A stretch of 64,000 bases of DNA, taken from positions 853,059 to 917,058 of the forward strand of contig OZ022238.1 in assembly GCA_963978895.1 (NCBI GenBank), written 5' to 3'. Positions 53,149 to 63,479 of this stretch are shown here, piece by piece; position 1 is the first letter of the stretch; each line of letters starts with the position of its first letter. The position numbers and the translations under genes were made by a program. Below the pieces are notes generated by a model. The model did no database searches and was not told where the DNA came from. It saw nothing but the letters and a program-made list of their open reading frames with translations. The DNA comes from Erpobdella octoculata (taxonomy: Eukaryota; Annelida; Clitellata; Hirudinida; Erpobdellidae).

Positions 53149-53440
53149 TATAATAGAACTTGTTTGTTGCACATCAGACATGAGACCATGTACATAGTGT
53201 ACATGGTCTCATGTACATGAGCTCACCTGTTGTCTTTGATTTCTCTTTTATAGGGCCGATTAGAAAGTGATTAACACTTGGAGTGCGTTACAATGTCGCG
53301 TGTAATGTGTGAGTTCTTTGTTTATAATTACCGTTTGTTTATTTTAATTATTTGATTAATTAACTAACAAATACTTTTATTTCTTAGTTTCTATCCTTTC
53401 CACTATCTCTTTCTTTCTTTCTTTTGTTGTTTCAATCGTA
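53149..53440 (+). pseudogene. orphan duplicate of promoter and exon 1 of the secreted gene
   Basis: ATG 53293 reads MSRVM then donor T|GTGAGT at 53308. The preceding GATTAGAAAGTGATTAACAC and following intron start (about 53309-53440) match 54606-54775 closely. No second exon lies between here and the next copy, so this is a duplicated first exon that could only splice into the exon at 54831. Its TATA-like box is TATAATAG at 53149, weaker than TATAAATA of the downstream copy. Confidence 0.65.
53178..53214. other. perfect hairpin, 17-bp stem and 3-nt loop
   Basis: ACATGAGACCATGTACA (53178-53194), loop TAG, then the exact complement 53198-53214. Located between the degenerate TATA-like box and the duplicated first exon. 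Confidence 0.8.
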
Positions 53441-53464
53441 TATATATATATATAAAGTTTATAT

Positions 53465-53612
53465 AAGTTGATATGGCTTGCAATCCACTACGAAATAACG
53501 CAAATATAAATATCTCAACTTCAGCCTCGATCCCACGTCTGTCAGCATGATGCGAGGGGGTGTTGCCGAGCTGACGGTTGTGGGATCGAGTCTGAAGTTA
53601 GATATAACTTTT
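53465..53612 (+). mobile_element. tRNA-like SINE fragment (second family), copy 2, internally inverted
   Basis: CAATCCACTACGAAATAACGC and GGGATCGAGTCTGAAGTTAG match 35060-35165. The CTCAACTTCAG.CTCGATCCCAC block is repeated in inverted orientation 60 bp apart, giving a stem-loop. Confidence 0.45.
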
Positions 53613-53810
53613 ATTTGTATTGCAGCTAAAAAGCTGGATTGGAACAATGGGAAATCACATAATATGAATTATAGTATATGAAATGTTAGTGTGAAATAAA
53701 GACGAATATAAGATAAAGATAAAAACAGATAGAATAAAATATAATCAAATCAGATCAAGTATTATTTTACAATGAACTGTTTCATTGTAAGTTCGTTGAT
53801 CAACAGTTGA

Positions 53811-54098
<288 letters not shown>

Positions 54099-54505
54099 CT
54101 GCGCCGATCTGAAAATTTAAAAGAATGTTATTGTTATTGACGACAATTCAATACACAAAAATAAACGTCAAAGGACACCCACTCCCTAACGTACACCTCA
54201 TGCACGCAAGCAATAAAATGCGGTGAAGCTAATATTAAGGATTTAAAAATAAATAAAAAAACAGGTTTTGTGTTGTTATTATTGTTGTCCTCTCAGCCAT
54301 TTTCGACAGCCTTAAGTAGGTACTTATATATCTAAATCTTATCGTTTTCAATTGACTCGTTGGTTATCGATTAAAAAATCAGTTTGACGATATTATTGAT
54401 GAAGTGAATCTTAAGATTTCCGTATTTTAAAAACACTCACATACACATAGATACGCGCAATCACATGCACATTATATTCTCACACAGCGCATTCTGCTTT
54501 GCACG

Positions 54506-54513
54506 TATAAATA
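54506..54513 (+). promoter_or_regulatory. TATA box of the secreted cysteine-rich gene
   Basis: TATAAATA 122 bp upstream of ATG 54635, in a block (about 54430-54620) duplicated at 53080-53290. Confidence 0.5.
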
Positions 54514-54634
54514 GAGGACGAGTCTACCTTGTTTGTTTTTTACACAGGTGTCCTGACTCTCTCACACCTGTTTGTCTATGAGTACTCTTTTAGTGCACCG
54601 ATTAGAAAGTTATTCACACTTCAATTGCGGAACC

Positions 54635-57600
54635 ATGTCGCGTGTAATTTGTGAGTTTTTTGATTATAATTTCCGTTTGTTTATCTTAATTAATTAACTA
54701 ACAAATACTTTTATTTCTTAGTTTCTATCCTTTCCACTATCTCATCCATTCTTCCTTTCATTTGTTGTTTCAATCGTACCAACGATTTCTTATTTTAATC
54801 GAAACTTACATTAAATTTAAAACACAGCAGTCTTATGCACCGGTCTCCTATGCATCTTCGCTGTCGTCAGTTCTTCCAAAACATGGGCAAATATTTCACA
54901 CGGATTTACCTTCAAACTGTTGGATGGTAAAAACATAAAGTGCGAAATGAAGATCGGTTCGAGAGTCGAAGCTTTTTATCGGGACGGAGTAATTACTGAA
55001 ACAAAGAAGCAATGGTGAGTGCATTTTTGTAGATTAATAAAAATCAACTAAATTTGCATTCGATTAAAATAAAAGTATAAAGTTATCGTAATGTGACCAT
55101 CCAGGTGGTGGTGGGGGCAGTGACATTCCTTGTTCACGGATGGTAAAAAATGCTTAAAATCACAGAAAATATTTTTAAAGAAAATTTTTGTAAAAAATAT
55201 TTAAACTTGAAAAAAGATTTTTTTGTAATAATAAAATTAAAAATTAAACATTTTTTATGTATAAATATCTTTTGTGAGAAATTTTTCCTGAAAATTTTAT
55301 TTCTTTTTACCACTATTTTATTACATTCATCTGACGTTTGTTTGTTTGTTTGTATGTGTAGTAAAAATCTTGTACTCGATTTTTCAACAACTCACCATTG
55401 ATCTTTTGACTTCAAATGTTGCAACTAAACGTACTCTTGAAGACAACGCACGGATTCAGGGGCGTCATTTGGGAGGGGCCAGGGAAGGCAAAGCCCCTTA
55501 GGATATTACATGAATCCATGAACGCCATTTGGGGGGAACAGGGAGTTTCCCTCAAGAATCTTAAATGTTGTATTTATTTTGGAAAAATAAATATTGAGGA
55601 AGTTTAAGCAAATGTTTAGAATTAAGAAAATACAAGATTCCAGGGGCATCATTTGGGGGCAGGGAGATCAAAAGGCCAATGTCCCTTAAGGTTTTTCAAA
55701 AAATAACTTTCGGAAAAATAAATATTAATTATATAAGTAAAAACTATTTATAAATAAATAAATAAATAATACTTATAAATAAATAAATAATACTTATAAA
55801 TAAATAAAAAAAATTATAAATAAATAAAAAAAATCATAATTAATAGTTTTTATTTTTTTTGAAAAAAAATTTCAGAATGCATATCGCTGATGGTTATGTC
55901 CATATAGATTACATCTGTCATCCCCAGGTATATGTACAATGCAAGGATTGCATATCTTCGGAAGGTTTATAGAACCCAATCAAACACGCAAATGTAAAAT
56001 GTAAATGTTTGATAATTTAGATAGCGCCTTTTACAGAGCTCAAAGGCGCTGTTCTTTTACATGCCCCACTGAGAGAAACGATTTCACCCGCTAGGTGTTC
56101 CGTCGACATGGGCGGGCTACTAGGCAGTGAGTGGGAGTCTCGGCACGCACGTCCTCGTCTACACAGACGATCGCACGCACGCACGCAAACACACACAAAC
56201 ACACACACACACGCACAGACGTGACGGGAGCTTCCTCATCGGTCGGCATGTTTATGAAGAAGTGCTTATTTAGAGCTCGCACGAGTTTGAATTGTAAAAA
56301 AAAAATAATGTGCACAAACCGTCGTCATCATCGTCGTCGCAAGCAAATGCGGTGAAACTAATATAAAGGATTTAAAAATATAATGCATTAGTCAACTCCG
56401 CCTCGCTAATTGCAAGCCAGTCCCAAGCCTGGAGAAAGGAGGAGGGAAAAGTTAAAAGGATCAAATTCTGATCCACGACAGGAAGTACTTAAGTGCTTCC
56501 TACATACAGCCATTAGAGTCTTAAAACACCTGGTGTAAAGGACTATAAACTATCATAAAAAAAAAAAAAAAAAAAATAATGCATTAGTCACTAAAAAAAC
56601 CGTAAGAATAGTAGATAGATTTTGTGTTGTTATTATTGTGTTGTCACCAACCATTATCGGCGATCTATGAGAAAAAGATAGAAGCTGTCGCAGAGTACCT
56701 ATTTAGTCAGGTTAAGTACTTATACTTCAATTGAACTGTGAATCACTTTCTAAACGCGCTACAAAAGAGCAATCAAAGACAACAGGTGAGAGAGTCAGAC
56801 CACCTGTAACAAAAATTCGAAAATATTAAGGGTCACTTCAAAAGAGAACATTATCACTTTTAATTACTAACCAGCGAGTGCAGCGAGGCAATTGAAAACG
56901 ATAAGATTCAGGGGTATAAGTAAACAAACATCAGATGAATGTAATAAAATAGTGGTGAAAAGAAGAAATAAAATTTTTAGGAAAAATTTGTCACAAAAGA
57001 TATTTATACATAAAAAATGTTTGTTACATTTTTAATTTTAGTATTACAAAAAATCTTGTATTACATTCATCTGATGTTTGTTTGCTTGTTTGTATGTGTA
57101 GTAACAATTTTGTAATAGATTTTTCGACAACTCACCATTGATCTTTTGACTTCAAATGTTGCAACTAAACGTACTCTTGAAGACAACGCACGGATCCTGG
57201 GGCGTCATTTGGGAGGGGACAGGAAAGGCAAAGCCCCTTAGGATATTCCAAAAAAGTTTTTTTTTAAAGAAACAGAGGATGTTTTAGACAATTTTTGGAA
57301 TGAAGACAACACATAAATCCATGAAGGCCATTTGGGGGGAGCAGGGGGTTTCCCTCGAGAATTTTAAATTTTTTATTTATTTTTGAAAAATAAATATGGA
57401 GGAAGTTTAAGCAAATGTTTAGAATTAAGAAAATACACGATTCCAGGGGCGTCATTTGGGGGGGGGGGCAGGCGGCTCAAAAAAATTTCCAAAAACATTT
57501 TTTGTATAAAAACAAACAAACAAAAATTGAAATTTTTGTAATTAGGGGGACACGGGGAGCCAATGTCTTCATAAAGTTTTATTTAAAAATTTTGTTTTGG

Positions 57601-58556
57601 CAAAATAAATATAAAAAAAGTTTTAAAAAAGTTTGGGAGGGGCACGGAAACCGTTGGCCCTCCAAGAATTTTCTATTTTTTTTTAGAAAAATAAATATGG
57701 CAGATGTTCAAATTATGGTGACCTAATTTCTAATTAGGATGAAGATTTATATTGATCATTGCTATTCTACGACCATTTTTGCAGAAAAAGTTAAGTAGGA
57801 ATCCTTTTCTAAAAATTTTATAAAATTATGGTACGGTCATCGGCTATTTTTAAAGAAAAGTTTCACACCTTTGAGAAAATGTTTTAAAAAAAAAGGACAA
57901 CAACCATCCGTTTATCGACTATTTTTGAAGAAGAAAAAGTATAAAAGCAAGCTATAGTCGAGTAACCCATCAGTAAAAGTCCGCAATGGTTTTTTGGGGG
58001 GCCACTCATACCACAGCCCCTGCATTGCAACAAAAAGAGTTTCCATCCTTGGGCTAAAATCAAGCCGGGTTAAGCTAAAATATTTTAAATAATTGCACAA
58101 AAAATATTTTTAGTTAATAATTGTTTTTTATTTTTTAAAAACAGTTTCAGAATGCACATCGCTGATGGTTATGTCCATATAGATTACATCTGTGATTCCC
58201 CGGTATTTGTACAATGCAAGGATTGTACATCTTCGGAAGGTATCGTCTGTTTGTATAAAAAAAAAAAAACTTGTCTGTGCCTAACTAGGTATCTACAACC
58301 ACCTATTTTTTTAACATATATTCTTTTTTGCTTTTCTGGTTTAGATAGAAATGATAAAAATAGAATACTCAGGAACTGTCATGACTTACAGCTCGACATC
58401 AAAACTGCAGACGACTCTTCTCGAGAAGAAGTTTCTCAGGCTTCAACTGTAGCAAGAGCTGTGGCAGTCTTGCAGAAAGAAGTTTCTTATGACTCTACTG
58501 TAAAAAACGTTATGGTGGTGCTGGTTCTAGCATTGATTGTTTTCGTCTCAGGCTAG
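54635..58556 (+). CDS. small secreted, GPI-anchor-like cysteine protein, unrecognised family
   Basis: Exons 54635-54650, 54831-55014, 58145-58239 and 58345-58556 join in frame to 168 residues. MSRVIFLCTGLLCIFAVVSS is a signal peptide; the mature part has six cysteines after the signal region (IKCEMK, KKQC, YICDSP, VQCKDC, LRNC) and two similar stretches (FKLLDGKNIKCEMKIGSRVE and HIADGYVHIDYICDSP); the C-terminus NVMVVLVLALIVFVSG is a short hydrophobic tail after polar Ser/Lys residues, as in GPI signals. The family is unknown to me. A second copy of exon 3 (55876) lies in intron 2 but lacks the acceptor that keeps frame. Exon 3 here has two AG acceptors six bases apart; the upstream one gives Cys-Phe-Arg-Met, the downstream one creates a TGA. 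Confidence 0.6.
55300..55720 (+). repeat. segmental duplicate, copy A (see 57050-57470)
   Basis: TTACATTCATCTGACGTTTG to GGCAAAGCCCCTTAGGATAT is repeated at 57062-57246 and beyond. Includes GGGGCGTCATTTGGGAGGGG, itself repeated several times locally (55458, 55525, 55641, 57200, 57447). Confidence 0.8.
55876..55965 (+). pseudogene. duplicate of exon 3 of the secreted gene, lacking the usable acceptor
   Basis: MHIADGYVHIDYICHPQVYVQ is ~85% identical to the exon at 58145-58239. The upstream AG of the functional copy (AAACAG) is changed to AAAAA here, leaving only TTTCAG, which joins to exon 2 as TGA. Donor GAAG|GTTTAT is retained. Probably a dead or poison exon. Confidence 0.6.
56145..56340. 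other. intron DNA resembling 3505-3665
   Basis: GCACGCACGCAAACACACAC, then GACGTGACGGGAGCTTCCTC and GCTCGCACGAGT recall the segment at 3525-3662 (GTGATAGGAGCTTCCTCTTC, GCTCGCACGAGTC). A dispersed repeat of unknown class; no gene. Confidence 0.4.
56380..56590 (+). mobile_element. poly(A)-tailed SINE-like retroelement with 15-bp target-site duplication, copy 2
   Basis: Body 56395-56575 (ACTCCGCCTCGC ... TATCAT then poly(A)) between perfect direct repeats ATAATGCATTAGTCA at 56380-56394 and 56576-56590. Homologous to the element at 18780-18986. It interrupts a copy of the sequence at 54215-54275. Confidence 0.85.
56690..57060 (-). repeat. inverted partial duplicate of promoter and intron of the secreted gene
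   Basis: On the minus strand, 56820-56740 matches the promoter block at 53220-53275/54560-54620 (CACCTGTTGTCTTTGATT, TTTAGAAAGTGATT), 56930-56880 matches 54335-54380, and 57060-56925 matches 55210-55350. It abuts a direct copy starting at 57060. Confidence 0.7.
57062..57470 (+). repeat. segmental duplicate, copy B
   Basis: Direct copy of 55330-55660, more than 90% identical by eye in its first 180 bp. Together with exon 3 at 58145 it shows duplication of an intron-exon block of the secreted gene. Confidence 0.8.
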
Positions 58557-58569
58557 TTTGTTGTTTTTT

Positions 58570-59235
58570 AGAAAAAAAATAGCAACAGAATTTAAAAATA
58601 TTCATTTAAACTAAATTTTAAAATTGGTTTTAAAATAAATCTTAAAAGATGTATTTAAAATAAATTTTAAAATATCCGTTTAAATTACATTTTAAAATAT
58701 ATATTCAAACTAAAGCTTAAAATATATATTTTAACTAAATTTTAAAATATGCATTTAAAATAAATTTTAAAATATATATTCAAACTAAAGCTTAAAATAT
58801 ATATTTAAACTAAATTTTGAAATATATATTTAAACTAAATTTTAGAATATATATTTAAACTAAATTTTGAAATATTTATTTAAACTAAATGTTAGAATAT
58901 ATATTCAAACGAAATCTTAAAATATATATTTAAACTAAATTTTAGAATATACAGGATGTCCTAAAAGTTGCGTCCGATTTTATAAAAATAACGAATGTAG
59001 ATTTTCAAATAATTTCATTATATTATGAATGAGAACTACGAACACAATGATATCAATGAATGAACCAAAGATGCAACAATGGTCAATACGAAAAAAATAA
59101 TTATAAATATTAACGGAATGTTTAAAAATGTTCTAAAATCTACATTCATTATTAATATAAAATCGCGCAAAACTTTTAGGACACCCCGTATATATTTAAA
59201 CTAAATTTTGAAATATATATTTAAACTAAATTTAA
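58570..59235. repeat. AT-rich tandem array, ~27-bp unit
   Basis: About 17 imperfect copies of AAATATATATTTAAACTAAA plus TTTTA, interrupted by the MITE at 58950-59191. Confidence 0.9.
58950..59191. mobile_element. Tc1/mariner-type MITE inside the AT tandem array
   Basis: About 240 bp, ends ACAGGATGTCCTAAAAGTTG and, complemented, ACGGGGTGTCCTAAAAGTTT, flanked by TA. The interior also folds (GAATGTAGATTTT at 58994 against the complement near 59150). The terminus resembles common mariner-like ends. Confidence 0.8.
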
Positions 59236-59326
59236 AAAAATTACTTTAACTTTTCGTTATTTATGTTTTTATTAAATTACTTAAACTTTTATTTATTTAT
59301 TTATTTATTTATTTGTTTTTATTTTA

Positions 59327-59505
59327 GGGCCATGCTTTATATACCAGTGGTTAGCGAGAACTACATGAAGCTCGATCGAGCCAAAAGATCTGACATAAGA
59401 AGAACATCTGCTACAATACAACGAGTTTACGAAAATAGGTTTAACATTCCCAGCTACTTTTTTCCAGTTTTAAATTGCTTAACTTGCCAAAATGAACTTG
59501 CTTGA
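59327..59505 (+). CDS. possible terminal exon, unrecognised
   Basis: After a good acceptor (TTTTATTTTAG at 59326) the frame MLYIPVVSENYMKLDRAKRS to NCLTCQNELA is open to a stop at 59503. Required incoming phase 2 differs from the phase 1 donor of the secreted gene's exon 3, so linkage is unproven. No domain recognised. Confidence 0.3.
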
Positions 59506-59509
59506 AATT

Positions 59510-61680
59510 CTTTCTTTAGAAGTGATATTTTTGTGATAAAGTGATAAGCTATCAACGGATGCCTGCAGTTGCTTTCAGATGTGATATTTTTTGTGATAAG
59601 CTGTTAACGGATGTAGTTCTATCTATAAAAGCGTATAGTACAGAAATGTTATTTCTTCGTGTATTTGCAAACCTGTCTGTTAAAGTCCATAAATGAATAT
59701 TTATGACATATTACTCATCCTAGTCTCTTTTTTCGATGAGCTGAAAAATTCAGAATTTGTACCGAGTTCTCATTCAAAATCGTTTCAAATTGGTTTATCA
59801 GAACAGCGGATCTTTGGTTAGCAGCCGCCATAATGGCGTCACCAATAAATTCCCTAATTTAAATGTTCTTCTTAAGGAAGTAGTTTATATTTTTTAAAAT
59901 AATTATTAAATTTTATAAATGCAAAAGTTTTTTGTCGTTTTGACGATCTGATGAATCTCTTCGATGGTTTCGGCTCTACGTCGTCTGCCAAATTTAGATG
60001 GCTGTTGAACATCAGCATTGTGTTTTCTGACAGCCATGATACTTTATCGCAATTCGTTTCAGCACTCTTATCTGGTGGTTGAAGACCCTCGCCTGTCGGT
60101 ATCTTTCTCATCTGGTTGCACCATGTTTGCAGTTTTTGCCAGGACTTATGTTCTCATTTTTAACTGTGAATGAATGGTTGTTTTTTAGTCATTTGTTTTT
60201 TTTTTGTATAGTTTTGCTATACTTTTGTTTAAATTGTTTCTGGTTTGAAAGGCTTTATTGAGTTTTAATTTGACTTAATATTTGATTTGTTGGCATTTCA
60301 TTTTCCACCTGATTATTATTTTTTTCAAAATGTTTGTCATCACCATTGATGCTTTTTTTCACAGTGTGTTTTCTTGTTAGTGATTTGTCAAAAGTTTTTT
60401 TTGTAGTTTTAGTATGGTATCATGTTAGTGATGGAAAAAAGGATTTTTTATTGTTGTTAGTTTTAGGTTCTTTGGTAGTGGTGCCTAAATTTTATGTTTA
60501 CTTTAGGGCAAGTTTTGCCGTTTTGCATTCTTTCGATGACATTGTATGAAGCGTGTTTAAGTTTACTACTAATGGCTAATTTTTCCTATCAGTGCGCATC
60601 AATAAACTAATTTCAAATATCAAAAGCGTAATTTTATTTTCATAATTATTGTAAAGCAGTTACTAAAAATGAACCCCGAAACCCCAAAATCACAAGAGCA
60701 AGGCCAGTTGCTGCGTGATGATCGGGAATACACTCGCAACGTAGTCTTCAATAAAAATTTCGGTAACTAACTGGATAAAGATAGATTGAAAACTCAAGGG
60801 TTGACTTGCCGCCCCGAAAACAGCTAGTTTATGTATAGTTATATAAATAATTGATTGGCTTATCATCTGCTGAATTGTTTGTCATATATCGTAAATTCAT
60901 TCATAGATAAGCTGCTGGCTACACGAAAGCACGCGATTCATCTTGGTGCGTGCAATAACTTTTTCGAATGTATAATTTGAACATATATAATAATACCATG
61001 CATGTCGGTTGTGGTTTTTCAGTTTGCGTTGTTGGAAATGTGTCAAACAGACCCGTAGCCAGAAGGGAGGGGGCTAAGCTCTCCCTTGCATGACCTGAGC
61101 CCCCCCCCCGTGCATGACTCGAGCTTTTTGACAAAATTTTAATAATAATTATAATATATCAATCATTTTGTTTAATAGATCATTATATTCGTAAGCCCAC
61201 ACCACACGAATACACGTGCATAAAAACAAGCGTGCATACATGTTTGCACTCACATACGCACACTTGATCTTGCCCCCAAAACATTTCTTTGGCCACCCCC
61301 AATCCAAAAATCCTACATACGGGCCTGGTGTCAAGTCACTGTTCATTTGAATATTCAGAGAAGTAATTATAGTATTACAACTATAAATAGTAATATATGA
61401 CCCAGAGTGATCAATCAAGTTCGAATTTTTAAAGAAAACGAAACAATTATGATAATGGTCTTGTGAGTTGCTGTGTGTGTAATGTCTTTTATATCCTCTG
61501 AAAAAATATATATATGTTCACAGAAAGTGTTTGCTAATTAAAAATGTAATATCTCGCTAAAAGAAATAGTGAATAAAAATCAGAAAAAGAATAAATAAAT
61601 TGTAACTTCTTTTGAGAATATGGTAATATTTTAGTTTATATTTAAACTATTGACAGATTTTCTCACGTTTTAGAATGAGT
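59510..61680. other. intergenic DNA with short ORFs only
   Basis: A minus-strand frame of 79 codons (60111-59872), T-rich low-complexity frames at 60180-60550 and a 34-codon ORF at 60669-60773. None shows a domain or splice context that supports a gene. Confidence 0.3.
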
Positions 61681-61689
61681 GAATGTGTG

Positions 61690-61800
61690 ATTTATTGAAT
61701 AATAATAATAATAATAATGTTTATATTCTACAGCATAGTGTCACCTGACGCTATGCGATGCCGGACAATATATATAGAATAGATATATCGGAGATGAGCA
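61690..61800 (+). mobile_element. LINE 3'-end-like fragment
   Basis: GCCGGACAATATATATAGAA to TAGATATATCGG matches the complement of 63482-63516, which is the 3' region of the LINE at the window end. An (ATA)n run precedes it. Confidence 0.5.
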
Positions 61801-62111
61801 GGTTTTGAGCGAGATGCCAAGATGGCCTCCGAAAAAACGATTTAGAGTCTTTTTGGTTACATGAATATTCATTATTTGTATTAATCTATTTTGGTACGAC
61901 AGCGGAGACTAAACTCCGGTTTGTAAGAAACAGAAACGTCGATTTCTTATAGCTAAAAGTAGTTGATATGAGCTTTATTTTAATTTAACGCGATATCCGA
62001 CATAAGAAATATACAATTCTAATTTACCGATAACACAGGCGACGTTAAATAGACATAAATAGACCATCGAACTAAATAAAATTCAATGTCAACTGAAATT
62101 TTTATAAAAAA

Positions 62112-62533
62112 AACTAGCGGAGATACCCGGCGTTGCCCGGGTTTTTTAGAGGTTTTTCTAATGTTTGTCTCTTTCTCTCCCGTTTCCTTTCCCACCTGCT
62201 TTCCCACTCCCGTTCGCTTTCCCGTTTTCGGTCGTTTTCCCGCTCCCGGTCGCTTTCCCGTTTTCGGTCGTTTTCCCGCTCCCGGTCGCTTTCCCGCTCC
62301 CGGTCGCTTTCCCGCTCCCGGTCGCTTTCCCGCTCCCGGTCGCTTTCCCGCTCCCGGTCGCTTTCCCGCTCCCGGTCGCTTTACCACTCCCGGTCGCTTT
62401 CCCGCTCACGTTTGCTCTCCCATTCCCGCTCACGCTTGCTTTTCCGTTCCCGCTCGCTGTCCGTTCCGGGTCGCTTTCCCGTTTCTATAATAGACAAACT
62501 AACCCACAAACATTCATATATATATATATATAG
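62112..62533 (+). mobile_element. hairpin-ended non-autonomous element with CCCGGTCGCTTT minisatellite, copy in plus orientation
   Basis: Starts ACTAGCGGAGATACCCGGCG with a CCCGGCGTTGCCCGG hairpin, contains about 15 copies of an 18-bp unit (CTCCCGGTCGCTTTCCCG) at 62190-62480 and ends CATTCATATATATATATATA. No transposase. Arg/Ser or Pro/Phe-rich frames here are minisatellite artefacts. Confidence 0.7.
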
Positions 62534-62569
62534 TCTTAGCAAATCTATTTTACGTTTTATAGGCTAACA

Positions 62570-63045
62570 GAAGTTATGAAAGAATGGAAAAGAAAAAATG
62601 AGCGTGAACGGGAGAGCAACCGTGACCGGGAATGGGAGAGCAAGCATGACCGGGAACGGGAGAGCAAGCGTGAGCGGGAACGGGAAAGCGACCGGGAACG
62701 GGAAAGCGACCGGGAACGGAAAAGCCACCGGGAACGGGAAAGTGACCGGGAACGGGAAAGCGACCGGGAACGGGAAAGCGACCGGGAACGCGGAAAGCGA
62801 CCGGGAACGCGGAAAGCGACTGGAATCGGGAGAGCAAGCTTGGAAGGAAACGCGAGCAAGAGAGAAAATCGATAACAAAACTTCTGAGCGGGAAAGCGAC
62901 CGGGAGCTGGAAAACGACCGAGAGCGGAAAAGCGACCGGGAACGCGACGAAAACGGGAAAGTGGAGAAGGAAACGGGAGCGAGAGGGACAAACATTAGAA
63001 AAACCTCTAAAAACCCCGGGCAACGCCGGGTAACCCCGCTAGTGT
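62570..63045 (-). mobile_element. same element family, copy in minus orientation
   Basis: Right end 62997-63045 (AAAACCTCTAAAAACCCCGG then GCAACGCCGGGTAACCCCGC) is the complement of 62113-62160, and the CGACCGGGAACGGGAAAG minisatellite at 62610-62960 is the complement of that at 62190-62480. The two copies face tail to tail. Confidence 0.7.
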
Positions 63046-63130
63046 ATACATAAACACAGACACAGACACACATACATGCACATACACATACATACATACA
63101 CACATACATACGCACATACATATATATATA
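63046..63130. repeat. ACATACA-type simple repeat
   Basis: CACAGACACA and CATACATA runs ending in TATATATA. Confidence 0.85.
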
Positions 63131-63169
63131 GTTCCCGCTCGCTCACCCGCTCCGCTCCGCTCATTTTGT

Positions 63170-63313
63170 GACGGATTTCAAAATTTTTTTTTTTGATTTT
63201 CATTGACTCTCAAGGTTGTGTGAAAATTTCATTACGATCGGATGAAGGGTGTAGCAATGCATAAAGGACATTAACATACATAAATACAAACATTCATTTT
63301 TATATATATAGAT
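63170..63313 (+). mobile_element. 3' end of element family, ending TATATATATAGATTT
   Basis: Shares CAAGGTTGTGTGAAAATTTC and TACGATCGGAT with 30930-31045; terminal TTTTTATATATATAGATT also matches 23850-23868. Confidence 0.6.
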
Positions 63314-63479
63314 TTGTTAATTTTTATAAAGTTAAAAATTTATTTTGTACATAAAAAATTCTTTTTTTTCTATTAAAAAAATACTTGATTAAGTTACTAT
63401 ACGGTTGTAACTATCAGTTCTTCGTTTCGTATCTACGGTCTACTAGGCTGCCTCGCTAAAAGCCTTCCTAAACAACAGG

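Noticed and set aside
59872..60111. 79-codon minus-strand ORF
   Set aside because: Ordinary composition but no domain, signal or splice partner; not enough to call a gene.
60669..60773. 34-codon ORF starting MNPETPKSQEQ
   Set aside because: Too short, no domain, no splice or promoter context.
62086..63121. Arg/Ser and Pro/Phe-rich ORFs of up to 185 codons
   Set aside because: All are frames through the 18-bp minisatellites and simple repeats of the inverted element pair.
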